A stretch of DNA of 64,000 bases from Amorphophallus konjac. Its lineage: Eukaryota > Streptophyta > Magnoliopsida > Alismatales > Araceae. The stretch is from NCBI GenBank assembly GCA_022559845.1, contig JAHNEJ010001959.1, forward strand, positions 62,001 to 126,000. The letters run 5' to 3'. Each line of letters opens with the position of its first letter. The stretch's first letter is position 1. The translations under genes were made by a program, and so were the position numbers. Of the stretch, positions 46,105-57,660 are shown piece after piece. Below the pieces are notes generated by a model, which worked only from the letters and a program-made list of their open reading frames with translations, made no database searches and had not been told where the DNA came from.

Positions 46105-49100
46105 TAAACGATCCAGCACCTCCTGCCCCCCGTTAGGTGACCCAGCACCCGACTGCCTCCCTCGCTGTGACCCGGCACCTCAACCACAGATGTCTCTCGT
46201 GCCCTCTCTTTACCGAGCATTCCTGCACCTTATTTCCGTCTTACAAAGTGATACAACGCCCTACTTCCCTTTCTCTTCCCTTATCAAATGATACAGCAGC
46301 ATTTCCCTTTAAAGCGTGAACCAGCAGCCCTATACTCCTTCTTCCCTTTCCTTCCTCTAGCCGTACGATACGGCATGATGTTTCACTCCAGAGTTTTTAT
46401 TACTTTCATTGCACCCCGATGTTTCTTAGCTCTGCCTAGAGCATCCAGGCAGTCCAGATCTTTTAGAAGGCTGCCCCCCTTCTGCGGATTCGACGCGGGG
46501 ACAATGGATGTTGCCGCTTTTGTGCGCATCCGTATAATTGAGGGATCGTCTTGGATTCTCTGTGGACGAACGCCCGCTTCACCCCCCCAAAGTCTCTAGT
46601 CCGAGGGAGGTGCTTTCGAAATTTCACCAGACCTTAAGCCAATAATAAAAAAGGGGGAAGAATCAAAATAACAAGAAGGAAATAAATAGATAAAAAATTA
46701 TAATAAAATAATAATAAATATATTAGAGAGATAAATATATATAAAAAAAATAAAATATGTTATTATAATGAAGGAAAAAGAAAAAAAGAAAAAAGAGGAA
46801 ATATAAGAAAAGAAGAAAGGAAGACATTTAAAAAAAACGGGCGATACGGCGCCCATGGCACCCATGGGTGCCTTGGACCGGTAGGTCCTCCCTTCCATGT
46901 ATATATATATATATATAATATAATAATAAATAATAATAAAAATAAAATAGAAATAAATAAAAATAAATAAAACAGAGAAACAAAACCATCCGACAGCTCA
47001 ATGGTCAATGCCTTGTGAACCGGCGTGACACTATTCACTATTCAAACCGTGCAACCGACAACACCACTATTCATGCATTTAATACATGTATAAAAAAAAT
47101 GCAAGTGAGGGTGTCGGATACCGCACCCCCTCTCCCTTCTTTTAACAAAAACAAAAACAAAACACAACAAAAAAAAATAACTAAAGCATGTTAACCGGCA
47201 TGACACTATGCATGCATATCCGACAACTCTCCACCTCCTCAACTGATAGGTCCCCTCTCCCTCCTTAACTAAAAAAAAAAAACCTGATCTGGCATGGCGT
47301 GCCGGATCATGGCACCCATGGGTGCCATGATACGTCACCCACCGCTTTCTACCTCGTTTAAGAAAAAAAAACAAAGCAAAACAAAAGGAGTATGCATCAA
47401 GTGATCTGGCCAAACACTCTCGTGTGATACGGCATCACACTGTTCATGCATTTAATGCATGTAATTTTTTCCTTTTTTTCTATTCAAAATACTATTCACA
47501 TTTCTCACTATCTGCTTCACCGGGTGTCCATTTGATCTCGCATCGTCGCTCCGTTCATCCCATGGGATAGAGTCAGTGATCTCCTACGTCCTGTCTAAAA
47601 GAGAGATCCTCCAGACTCTCGGACAGCCGGATATCGCCGAGAAAGCGAGTGTTAATGAATAGTACCCTTAACTATTCATTTTGAGCCCATTAAGGGCTAA
47701 ATTCTATTAGTTTCGCCACCATTGCGATTCTACGCGCCGGAACGAGCTCTTTTCACCACTCATGCGACTCCTGATCACCGGGCTTCACTCTATGTCATAC
47801 TGCCCTGGCCAGAACCCCCGAGTTAGCTCTTTTGCGGTTGTTTAGACCAATCGGGTACCCTTAAATCATTAATAAAAAGAACATAAACAAGACCTATTGC
47901 GAGTACGGTTTGGGCCACGGGTTTGCCCCCCCATGTCCATGATCGGACCTCGCTTCGAAGCCGAGAACCCTTTTAGTCAGACCTACCCTGGCTGGGTTTC
48001 GTCCCCTTTCTTAATATTAAATTACACCAGATCATAGGCGAACATGTATCCCGAGAATTCTTCATGACGTTGCTGCGTCGTCAGCATAAATTAGTCCCGG
48101 ATCGATGCTCGAATAAGTTTTCTATGACATTTTTAGTCCCAGACTCGATGGCCCGGGGCTAGGCCGGTTCACCTTTGAGCTTGCAAGCGTACACAACGGT
48201 GTCAACGGTGAGTCGAAAAATTCACGCAAACATGATCGAGAAGCCCCTCAAATGACCTGAACCTCCCGGTAGGCTGTCCCTCGAGGGTATTGCATTCGAT
48301 ATGGGCCCGGGTGCTGCCGGTCTTTGCACACCTGGAAGATTAAGGCACTGTCTCAGACTTTTGTAAATGAGCACCCGCTGCATCCCCCGACATACTTCGG
48401 GACAAGGGGAGATGCTACCAAAATTTGATTTTTTTTTTAGCGCTCGAGTTATGAAAAATAAATAAATAAAAAATAAATAATAAAAGAATAAGATAAATAT
48501 ATCAAAAAAAGAAAAATAATATGTAAGAAAATCAAAAAAATAAAGATAATAATAATAACATATCAAAAAAAGCTAAATAAATAAATAATAATAATAACAA
48601 AACAACATTAATGCAAAAAATAAATATATAAGAAAGCCAAAATAATAAAAAGGACAACACAATAAAATTGAAATAAATAAAATAGAAATAAATAATGCAA
48701 TAAAATCAAGACAATAAAAAAATATGTATGTGAATAATGCAACTAAATGAGAAAAAAATAAATAATAATAATACTTTAAAATAATAAAAAATCATAATAA
48801 AATCTAGATAACAAAATGCAATAAAAATCACAACAACCAAGAATAAAAAAGTCAATAAATGATAAAATACAAAAAATGACAACAAAAGAATAATAATTAA
48901 GATCATATTGAAATGATCATGAGCAGCTTAGGGTTTCCGCCTTGCCGAATCAATAATGTCTCGTTGGGGACTGCTATTCATTCTCGTGCATGCATTAATA
49001 TAGATTTTAGGCCGTAGGGCCCTTTCTCTTAGCGATTAATCAAGGATTTTCTCCCCTTTCAGGGAGTTGTAATTAACGTCGTAACCTTTATGGCACGGTG

Positions 49101-49297
49101 GGTTTCAGTCCCGACACGACTTCTACAATTGTTTGATCAATTAAACGGCGAGCACAACAGCAACTCCAAACCTTCTAGTCTTTAGAGTCCGAATAAACTA
49201 TCATTTCGTGACTGGCACGCCTATGCACCAAATAAACCAAAATAAAATAAATGAATAAAAAAATAAAAGAAGATTAAATAAAAAATGTGTTCTCACA
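46105..49297 (+). repeat. LTR-like region B, segment 2 (R-U5 part)
   Basis: It continues B after solo LTR D. Degenerate words of the GATCCAGCACC / CCGGCATGACAC / GATCTGGCATGG kind recur from 46110 to 47420. From 46590 it is collinear, inverted, with 13845-15970. Low-complexity A-rich stretches lie at 46640-46830 and 48420-48905. It ends TGTTCTCACA, followed by a primer-site-like sequence. Confidence 0.55.
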
Positions 49298-49300
49298 TGT

Positions 49301-49320
49301 TTTGCACGCCCGGTGGGACA
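49301..49320 (+). other. Primer-binding-like site of element B
   Basis: TTTGCACGCCCGGTGGGACA lies three bases after the LTR end. It shares the GGTGGGACA end with the E5 primer site. Confidence 0.55.
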
Positions 49321-49421
49321 GAGACCTCCCTTCATCTCTTCGTCAGGATTAAGGGCCCTATGGCCTTCTTATAAGATTCTAACTATCAGTTTGCGTTGCA
49401 GGTTATGCTCCAACAATTCTA

Positions 49422-49796
49422 ATGTCCGTTGTTACTTTCAGACCTTTGGTTGTTCGTGATCACACCCGATATGACTACCTGGTGTTGCCGACAAGGTTTG
49501 GCAGCTTTCCTCCCATCATCAGCTTCCCCAACTTTTTAGGGGTGGCGTCCATGGAGCTCCTCGACGCCAAAGAGATGAAGTCTGTGACCTCTGATGCTGT
49601 AGAAGTCACCCCGAAGAAGATGGAGACGGTTGGTTGCTACTCCCACCACGTCAATTTCCATGCCTTGACCAAGAAGGGGCACACTACGGCTGCAATAAGA
49701 ATTACCAGAAGGAACGTTGGTACTCTACAAGGCCGGATGTCTGTTTCGGGCAAATCCGTATTGATCGGAGGAGTCCGAGTACACTTGAACTGCTGA
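49422..49796 (+). CDS. Unrecognised 124-codon ORF in element B interior
   Basis: It lies ~100 bp after the primer site: MSVVTFRPLVVRDHTRYDYL, PIISFPNFLGVASMELLDAK, SVTSDAVEVTPKKMETVGCY, KKGHTTAAIRITRRNVG. No family recognised. Open but broken frames continue to 50520 (VRWRGPRQDIQAELI at ~50000), where E4 is inserted. Some Ogre/Tat elements carry an extra ORF before gag; this may be a remnant of one or of gag, which is inference. Confidence 0.35.
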   Translation: MSVVTFRPLVVRDHTRYDYLVLPTRFGSFPPIISFPNFLGVASMELLDAKEMKSVTSDAVEVTPKKMETVGCYSHHVNFHALTKKGHTTAAIRITRRNVGTLQGRMSVSGKSVLIGGVRVHLNC

Positions 49797-50521
49797 CGGG
49801 ACAAAGTAATACCCGATAGGGTTATGCCAATGGTGCCAGTACGCAATTCCTACCAGGCACTGAGCGGGATTGAAATAGAGTATGCGAAAATTGCCCATGG
49901 GCCGAAAGATAGGCAGGTTCAGAAATCATCCAAATGCAAACAAATCTAGGTGCCCAAGAGGACCCAAGCTGTCCCTGTGGCTGAACTGGAGCTCAGAAAG
50001 GTCCGTTGGAGAGGACCAAGACAAGACATTCAGGCTGAGTTGATAGCCCCAGTTCACTCTCCATTGGCATTCATTACTCATGTCCGAAAAAAAAAATTCC
50101 TTACCACTATAAACGTCATGATAAGGCAACTCACTTACGACGTTCGGTTCGTAGGCCCCCTATGCAAAGGAGGGCGCAACCACCTACTTTCCCCTCCTTA
50201 CAGGCGTGGAAGGAAATGAATTATGCTATGAAGAACTATTTATGCGGTCTGGGGAGCACCTCTTTAGGCCAGTAGAGATCATTTTGTGCCATGGAAGCAG
50301 TCCAAGAAGATCGTGAATTTCAGACTCTGCCAAGTGTGGAGTCGAGAAGTTATCAACATCACAACTATATACCCCGGTCTCGGGATGAAGTGAAGACAAG
50401 AACCTCAGCCTTTGAAAGGCTGGCGTTCCCTGAAAGACCGTCGAGAAGGACGATGAAGAAACAAAGAGGTCTGCTGAGCTATACTTGCAATATGGTTGGA
50501 GTGGCTAGCCGCTATGGGGCT

Positions 50522-52520
50522 TGTAACGACCCAGAGATCCGGATACCGATATACCGATAACATCGATACACCGATACCAAAAACTGGGGACGCCACCCAA
50601 GAGGCTGATGAGGCCCCGTAAGGGTTAAGAGAGTTTGTCGGGGGGATGCATAACGAATTGGAATTACAAACGCGCAATATTAAATTAAAATAGTATTTAA
50701 TAAATTTAGTGTGAAAGTAATTTAAAATATCAGAGTAGTAAAATATATACACTAGTCCATATTTACAAATAAATAATTCCCAACAAAAGAAAAGTCCATG
50801 TACAACTACACGGGGCATACCCCGGTCAAAAGTACACAAAAGGATGAACCGACTACTACAGGCTCGACTAAGGACGGTCGCCGAAAACACGGGAACCACC
50901 GACAGACGACTGGGGCGGCTCACCTAAAAGAGGAAAGGGTGAGTCATAGCCAGACTCAGTAGGGGTCACGCGGATCCCTACCTTGAACTAAACATGCAGT
51001 CATGCAAATATAAAAGCAATTAGAGCATGCATTTAAACAATAAATAGACAATGGCATAATTAAAATGCAATTAAAGTAAAGCTGTAAACCCTATCGAAGC
51101 AATTTAAAATGGCTAACTATATGCGAATTTAATTAAATAATAGCGTCAGGAGCTAAATCTACCAATAGAATAAACCTCAACTAACCGAGTGATAGTGAGA
51201 GAAAGGAAGACCCACTAGAAAGTAGAGACCAGATGCATCCACTGATGGCTTATACTGCATCTCGAGCAACTCACGTGGCTAGAGTCTCCAAGTGAGAGGC
51301 GTAAAAGGACCAAACCAAGTACTAGTCAGAGCAGCACTCGTCATTACCAGTCCTAGTCTCTGACCACGTGTGCACACACTGACTCCTGCCTAGAGCCATG
51401 CCTCTAGCTAGTTTCCCCCCCGTAGGACGCTATAGTAGAAAGAGCCGGGGGTCCACGGAACTAGCTTAAAAATCGTACAACGGGAACGCCCCTCCACCTC
51501 TCCCCGGGGGGCCGACACTGGAGGTCGCTGGGCTACGACTAGTGATTCCATCACAAGGAGAGAGAAAGCAACTCTACTGGGATCTAAAAGTAAGCCATAG
51601 TTTTATAAACTAACTTAAACACGGCGTAAATGCAACATGGAATGCCTTAAGAATTGAATATGCAACTATTGAAATCATAAGGGGTGTGACGGTAGAGAGC
51701 TACCGCGTCACAGTGTGTGACGGTCGAAGGGTGGTGCTCTACACAAGCTGTAATGTGTCCCCATTGGGCTGTTAAAGTCACCCGAGGGTATAAACCCACA
51801 GTTTTTCTACAGGATGTAACGCACGAGGAGTGGCGCACTACACGGCTCTGATGGTCATACGATAGACCGTCAGGCCAACCGCCCTATAAGGTCAACAGTC
51901 AAACGGTCATGTAACGGTCTATAGGTCGACCGCTACACAAAACGTGACGCCCCAAGAGTGGGCCGTCACAAGGCCTGTAACGCACCCCTTAAGGGCCGTT
52001 ACAGTGTGACGGTCACTGGAAGGACCGTTACACGAGTGGGAAACCGAAAGGGTGAAGTTCGAAACTGAACTTCCTCTCGATCGAGTCAGATCGATGGGAA
52101 AACATGAAAAACCGGTAACCCTATCAAACCACAACATTCTACAGCTAATCTATACATCAAAACATAAAATTAATGCCCATGGAGTGATTTTCAGGAAATT
52201 ACGCTAAATTACACTAACATGGGGATTTTAATGGAAATCGAGGAAAACGACCGTGCATGGCGGTGCAAGTGGTGTCAAAACAATCCTAGCGAGGCGAGGA
52301 TTCCATCCCCCTACCTCAATCGCGACGAGAACCAAGTTTGGGCCACATGCGAGCGAAGGGATGCCGCGGCTCCTCTCGCCCCATCTCGCCTCCACGCCCC
52401 ACGAACCGCGACGAGGTCAGCACCCACGCGTTCCTCGCGACGAGCCGATTCTGATGGTATGTCCCACAACTCGATCCGCGGCCGATGGCGTCGAAACCGA
52501 GAGAGAGGGAGAGTGGGCGC

Positions 52521-52563
<43 letters not shown>

Positions 52564-52782
52564 AAAATTTTTTATAAATATTTTTTTTGAATTTTAACCT
52601 CAAATTACATTTTAACCTTAAAAGAACCAAAATTGTATAAATACCTAATAAATTTATATAAATCTTTAACTAATTTGATTAAATACGTGAAAAAACCCTA
52701 AAAATCCGTAAAGATAGCCTAAATTCGCAGAATAAAATCTAGATCCGAACTACTAAGAATCCGATAAGACACGGGTCTTACA
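50522..52782 (-). repeat. 3' LTR of E4
   Basis: Minus-strand TATA-like TTTATAAAAC at ~51600-51609, with an array of CGGT/ACCG dyads upstream (51686-52035). A (GA)n microsatellite lies at 52523-52561. Confidence 0.92.
51686..52035. promoter_or_regulatory. Dense GTGACGGT/ACCGTCAC-type dyad array in E4 U3
   Basis: Units include GTGACGGT...ACCGCGTCAC (51686-51711), ATAGACCGTCAGG, AACGGTCTATAGGTCGACCG, GTAACGC...GGCCGTTAC (51977-52002) and GTGACGGTC...GACCGTTAC. The copy in the other LTR is at 55740-56095. Confidence 0.6.
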
Positions 52783-52795
52783 GTCCCTCTCTCTT
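52783..52795 (-). other. Polypurine tract of E4
   Basis: Minus strand AAGAGAGAGGGAC next to LTR start TGTAAGACCC; preceded by GGGGATGAAATTTC. Confidence 0.85.
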
Positions 52796-54490
52796 AAAAG
52801 AAATTTCATCCCCGAAATTTAAACGGAAGGGAAAAGAGGAAACTGAAAGTAAATTACACCCAAAAGCAAAAATAATCGAACAAGGAAAACAAGAGTGGAT
52901 ACCTTGGAAATAGAAAGTTGGTTTTCCACGTGGCTGAAAATAGACTCGCTTGAATCTGCAGTCAACCATGGCACCATACTATTCTAACCAGTCCATGCCC
53001 AGCATATCATCATAATCAGCCAACCGCAGTGCATATAGTCTTGTTGGCAACTGCCGATAACTGATGACAATGGGGGATTCTTCTAGGCACAATGGAGTAA
53101 ACATGAAATCTCTAGACGGTAATTCGACAAGCAACTCACATGATAGCTCAGTTACCAGCTCCTCAATGCGAGCAATGAAATCCTTGGAAATAAAAGAGTG
53201 AGTAGCACCCGAGTCGAAAAGAACACGAGCTGAACGACCAAAAATCAAAACCGTACCTTCCACGAGATTGGATGCCACAGCTTCTGCACGAGTGATATGA
53301 GTAACCTTACCTCTCGGCTGATGGCTAGCTACAGAAGACTTCTGGGAAGAAACTAGAGCTTGCGGATAAAACAGCTGCGGTTGAGGTGGCGGAGGAAGAC
53401 GAAACTAAGACTGCTGCGGCTGGGAAAACTACGAGAACTGCACCGGCTTCGGCCTCGACGGATAGTCTCGAACTACGTGACCCAGCTGATCACAGTGGAA
53501 ATAGACTATCGACAATGAACACGGCACGCCTGGATGACTACCACCACACCTCGGACATGGTTTCAATTGAGTCATAGAAGAATCTTGACGCTGCTGGAAA
53601 GAAGGAGCTGATAGCTGATTGGAATCAGAAGACGTCAAATGATCAAATTTCCTCTTAGACCCCTTGAATTTCTTAAACTTGGGCTTCGAAGAAAAAGACA
53701 CCCCGCTGACATTAGGAATGGCAGAAGGGACTCCAAGTACCGACGGCTGATAAACCTGTTGGAACTGCATAGTCGGATGAACCGACCCGGCCTGAGAAAA
53801 CTCTTGAGGTCTTGCCCTGTCAAGTTCTAGTGCTGCAGCCGCCTGATATGCTGCATCCATCACCGTCACTCGAGTGGCAATCAAATGCTCCCTCAATTCT
53901 GGTCTCAGTCCACGCATAAATTGCTCAGTCTTGAGGGCTTCCTCTGCAGGAATATGCGGTGCATATCGACCCAATTCCATGAACTTGTTGCGGTACTCCA
54001 TCACAGACATCGTACCTTGAGTCAACTCCATTAATTGGTGCATCTTAGCCATTCGGAGATACGCAGGACTATAGGTGCGCTCGAAGGAAGTAACGAACTC
54101 TGCCCAGGTGATCAGACGAAGCGAACGAGAACGAAACGCAACCTCTCACTCGGTGGTCCACCACACGAGTGCTGCTCCCTGAAGCTGAAAAGTAGCCAGC
54201 ATGAGTTTATCATCCTCGACGTACTCCATGGAACGGAACACGCGCTCGGTTGCATCAATCCATACTCTGGCTGCATCTAGTTCCGCTTGACCTTCAAATG
54301 TCGGTGGGTGGAACAGCAGAAATTCCTTGAGTGCTCTGCCACGACCACCAGGCAAATCAGCTTGAGGAACTGGAACAGGCACAGCTTGAGCTGGAGCTGG
54401 CACAGCAGGAGGAGGAGCGGGCAAAATAGGAGGAGGCAAAGTGCCACCCTCTTCCTGGTGAACCGGAGCTCTTCTTTTACGAGGCGGCAT
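52796..54490 (-). pseudogene. gag-protease of E4, pol deleted
   Basis: All parts lie in one frame from MPPRKRRAPVHQEEGG (54490). Gag core: FLLFHPPTFEGQAELDAARV, EDDKLMLATFQLQGAALVWW, stop (54146-54148), then MELTQGTMSVMEYRNKFMEL and FMRGLRPELREHL. Knuckles are CPRCGGSHPGVPC and a decayed one (YFHCDQLGHVVRDYP; first and last Cys replaced by Tyr). Two stops follow at 53429-53431 and ~53405. Protease has the intact [13 protein letters not shown] loop and LGMDWL, then a stop at 52979-52981; YGAMVDCRFKRVYFQPRGKP is the last pol residue string before a junction near 52900. All breaks are stops and none is a shift. Confidence 0.9.
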
Positions 54491-54622
54491 CTAGAAAACA
54501 CACGACAACGGAAATCCCATTAGTAATGACGGAAAACATCCTAAGCCAGCAATAGACGACTCAAGTGGACTTGCTCTGGACCCGCAAATGCAGTTTCAAT
54601 TCTTTATACAAATCCCCAACAT

Positions 54623-54635
54623 CGCTATGATACCA
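54623..54635 (-). other. Primer-binding site of E4
   Basis: Minus strand TTGGTATCATAGCG, one mismatch from the Met-tRNA site, just after the 5' LTR end. Confidence 0.88.
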
Positions 54636-54637
54636 AC

Positions 54638-56857
54638 TGTAACGACCCAGAGCTCCGGATACTGATATACTGATAACATCGATACACCGATACCAAAAAC
54701 TGGGGACGCCACCCAAGAGGCTGATGAGGCCCCGTAAGGGTTATGGGAGTTTGTCAAGGGGATGCATAACGAATTGGAATTATAAACGTGTAATATTAAA
54801 TTAGAACAGTATTTAATAAATTTAGTGCGGAAGTAATTTAAAATATCAGAGTGGTAAAATATATACACTAGTCCAGATTTACAAATAAACAAGTCCCAAC
54901 AAATGAAAAGTCCATGTACAAATACACGGGGCATACTTCGGTCAAAAGTACACAAAAGGACGAATCGACTACTGTAGGCTCGACTAAGGACGGTCGCCAA
55001 AAACACGGGAACCACCGATAGACGACTGGGGCGGCTCACCTGAAAGAGGAAAGGGTGAGTCACAGCCAGACTCAGTATGGGTCACACGGATCCCTACCTC
55101 GAACTAAACATGCAGTCATGCAAATATAAAAGCAATTAGAGCATGTATTTAAACAATAAACAGACAATGGCATAATTAAAACACAATTAAAGTAAAGCTG
55201 TAAACCCTATCTAAGCAGTTTGAAATGGCTAACTATATGCGAATTTAATTAAATAAAAGCGTCAGGAGCTAAATCTACCAATAGAATAAACCTCAACTAA
55301 CCGAGTGATAGTGAGAGAAAGGAAGACCCACTAGAAAGTAGAGGCCAGATGCGTCCACTGACGGCTTATACTGCATCTCGAGCAACTCACGTGGCTAGAG
55401 TCTCCAAGTGAGAGACATAAAAGGACCAAACCAAGTACTAGTCAGAGCAGCACTCGTCAGTGCCCGTCCTAGTCTCTGACCACGTGTGCACACACTGACT
55501 CCTGCCTAGAGCCATGCCTCTAGCTAGTTTCCCCCCCAGAAGGACGCTACGGTAGAAAGAGCCGGGGGCCCACGGAACTAGCTTAGAAACTATACAATGG
55601 GAACGCCCCTCCACCTCTCTCGGGTGGGCCAACACTGGAGGTCGCTGGGCTATGACTAGTGGTTCCATCACAAGGAGAGAGAAAGCAACTCTACAGGTTC
55701 CATCACAAGAATTGAATATGCAACTATTGAAATCATAAGGGGTGTGACGGTCGAGAGCTACCGCATCGCAGTGTGTGACGGTCGAAGGGTGGTGCGCTAC
55801 ACAGGCTGTAACACGTCCCCATTGGGCCGTTAAAGTCACCCGAGGGTATAAACCCACAGTTTTTCTACAGGATGTAACGCACCAGGAGTGGCACGCTACA
55901 CGGCTCTGACGGTCATACGATAGACCGTCAGGCCAACCGCCCTATAAGGTCAACGGTAAAACGGTCATGTAACGGTCTATAGGTTGACCGCTACACAGAA
56001 CGTGGCGCCCCTAGAGTGGGCCGTCACAAGGCATGTAACGCACCCCTTAAGGGCCGTTACAGTGTGACGGTCACTGGAAGTACCGTTACACGAGCGGGAA
56101 ACTGAAAGGGCAAAGTTCAAAATCGAACTTCCTCCTGATCGAGTCGGATCGACGGGAAAATGTGAAAAACCTATAACCCTATCAAACCACAACATTCTAC
56201 AGCTAATCTATACATCAAAACATAAAAACAATGCCCATGGAGTGATTTTTAGGAAATTAGGCTAAATTACACTAACATGGGGATTTTCATGGAAATCGAG
56301 GAAAACGACTGTGCATGGCGGTGCAAGTGGTGTCAAAACGATCCTAGCGAGGTGAGGATTCCATCCCCCTACCTCAATCACGGCGAGAACCAAGTTTGGG
56401 CCGCATGCGAGCGAAGGGACGCCGCGACTCCTCTCGCCTCGTCTCGCCTCCACGCCCCACGAACCGCGACGAGGTCAGCACCCATGCGTTCCTCGCGACG
56501 AGCCAGTTCCGATGGTACCTCCCACGCCTTGATCCACGACCGATGGCGCCGAAACCGAGAGAGAGGGAGAGTGGGCGCGTGAGAGAGAGAGAGGGGGGTG
56601 AGAGAGAGAGAGAGTGAAAATGAGAGAGAGAGAGAATTAAATTTTTTTATAAATATTTTTTTTGAATTTTAACCTCAAATTACATTTTAACCTTAAAAGA
56701 ACTAAAATTGTATAAATACCCAATAAGTTTATATAAATATTTAACTAATTCGATTAAATACCTGAAAAAACCCTAAAAATCTGTAAAGATAGCCTAAATT
56801 CACAGAATAAAATCTAGATCCGAACTACTAAGAATCCGATAAGACACGGGTCTTACA
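54638..56857 (-). repeat. 5' LTR of E4, promoter region deleted
   Basis: Collinear with 50522-52782, but about 85 bp around the putative TATA box (51575-51655 in the partner) are replaced at ~55695 by a second copy of GGTTCCATCACAAG (first copy at ~55660). (GA)n is expanded differently here (56579-56634). Confidence 0.92.
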
Positions 56858-57452
56858 GGGCCCTACCCACAGAGCATGAATAAATATCTGAAATTTCTGA
56901 GAGGCCTGGCCGTCTCACAAGAAGGAAGAAAACTGTAAACAAAATGTTACATGCCCCCACGGCCGAAACAAACACAGATGTGGCTGTGACAGTCGTAACG
57001 AGGAATGTGGTCATAAATGGGGATGACTGCGGGACGCTGTCTATGCCATCTGAAGATATTCCAATTGAGGAGGGAAGCCGAGTTCCCAACCCCTCCCCGC
57101 ATGATCCCGCTTTGCTGATGCTGCTTCTAAAGTATCAACAGGAAGTTGAAGTATTGAAAAGGTAGCTCAATGAGAAAAATACCCACATTTCAGCATCAGA
57201 GTAGGTCAAAGCCCCGCCTAAAATATCACGGGAAAGCGCCGATGTGCTCGAGGACGCACCACAGATAATAACAGCCCAGTCGGTGCCTAGTTACACCAGG
57301 GGCACTCCTCTCCAACAATCACAACATACAACCCCAAGGCAACCTCTAGCTCTTTAATACCAAGGGATTACCACCATGCCTCAGGCGACGATGCTGACGA
57401 CACCGCAATTACAGCAAGCTCCTCTGTATCCAAGCCCATTTGGGCTTACCAT
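56858..57452 (+). other. Element B interior, continued; possible gag N-terminal fragment
   Basis: It resumes after E4. A 73-codon frame (56944-57165) has an acidic, Asn/Thr-rich body and a helical end (ALLMLLLKYQQEVEVLKR). This could be the N-terminus of a Tat-type gag, but I cannot confirm it. No other domain is seen before the LINE. Confidence 0.3.
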
Positions 57453-57660
57453 GATTTTTTTCTTATTTAATTAAGGGGGCAACAGGATCAGCAGCCGGTC
57501 GAGTGCACTCCCCCCCAGGAGGGGAATGGTCTCACTCCCCTAGGTGGTCACTGCGGCCCAAAAAAATTATTGATAGAATGAAAAGTACATGATCAACGGG
57601 GCATACCACTATGAGATAACAGACAATAGCACCCAAAACAAGAAAAGGTAACCACCCCAC

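Larger units (their letters stand above)
50522..56857 (-). mobile_element. Chromovirus-derived element E4 with gag-protease only
   Basis: LTRs 50522-52782 (2261 bp) and 54638-56857 (2220 bp) begin TGTAACGACCC and end GGGTCTTACA. Flanking 5-mers GGGCT and GGGCC give a one-mismatch duplication. On the minus strand, right to left: 5' LTR, Met-tRNA-like primer site, gag, protease, then at once the usual pre-LTR block and purine tract. RT, RNase H and integrase are cleanly missing. The insertion splits the interior of element B. Confidence 0.93.
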
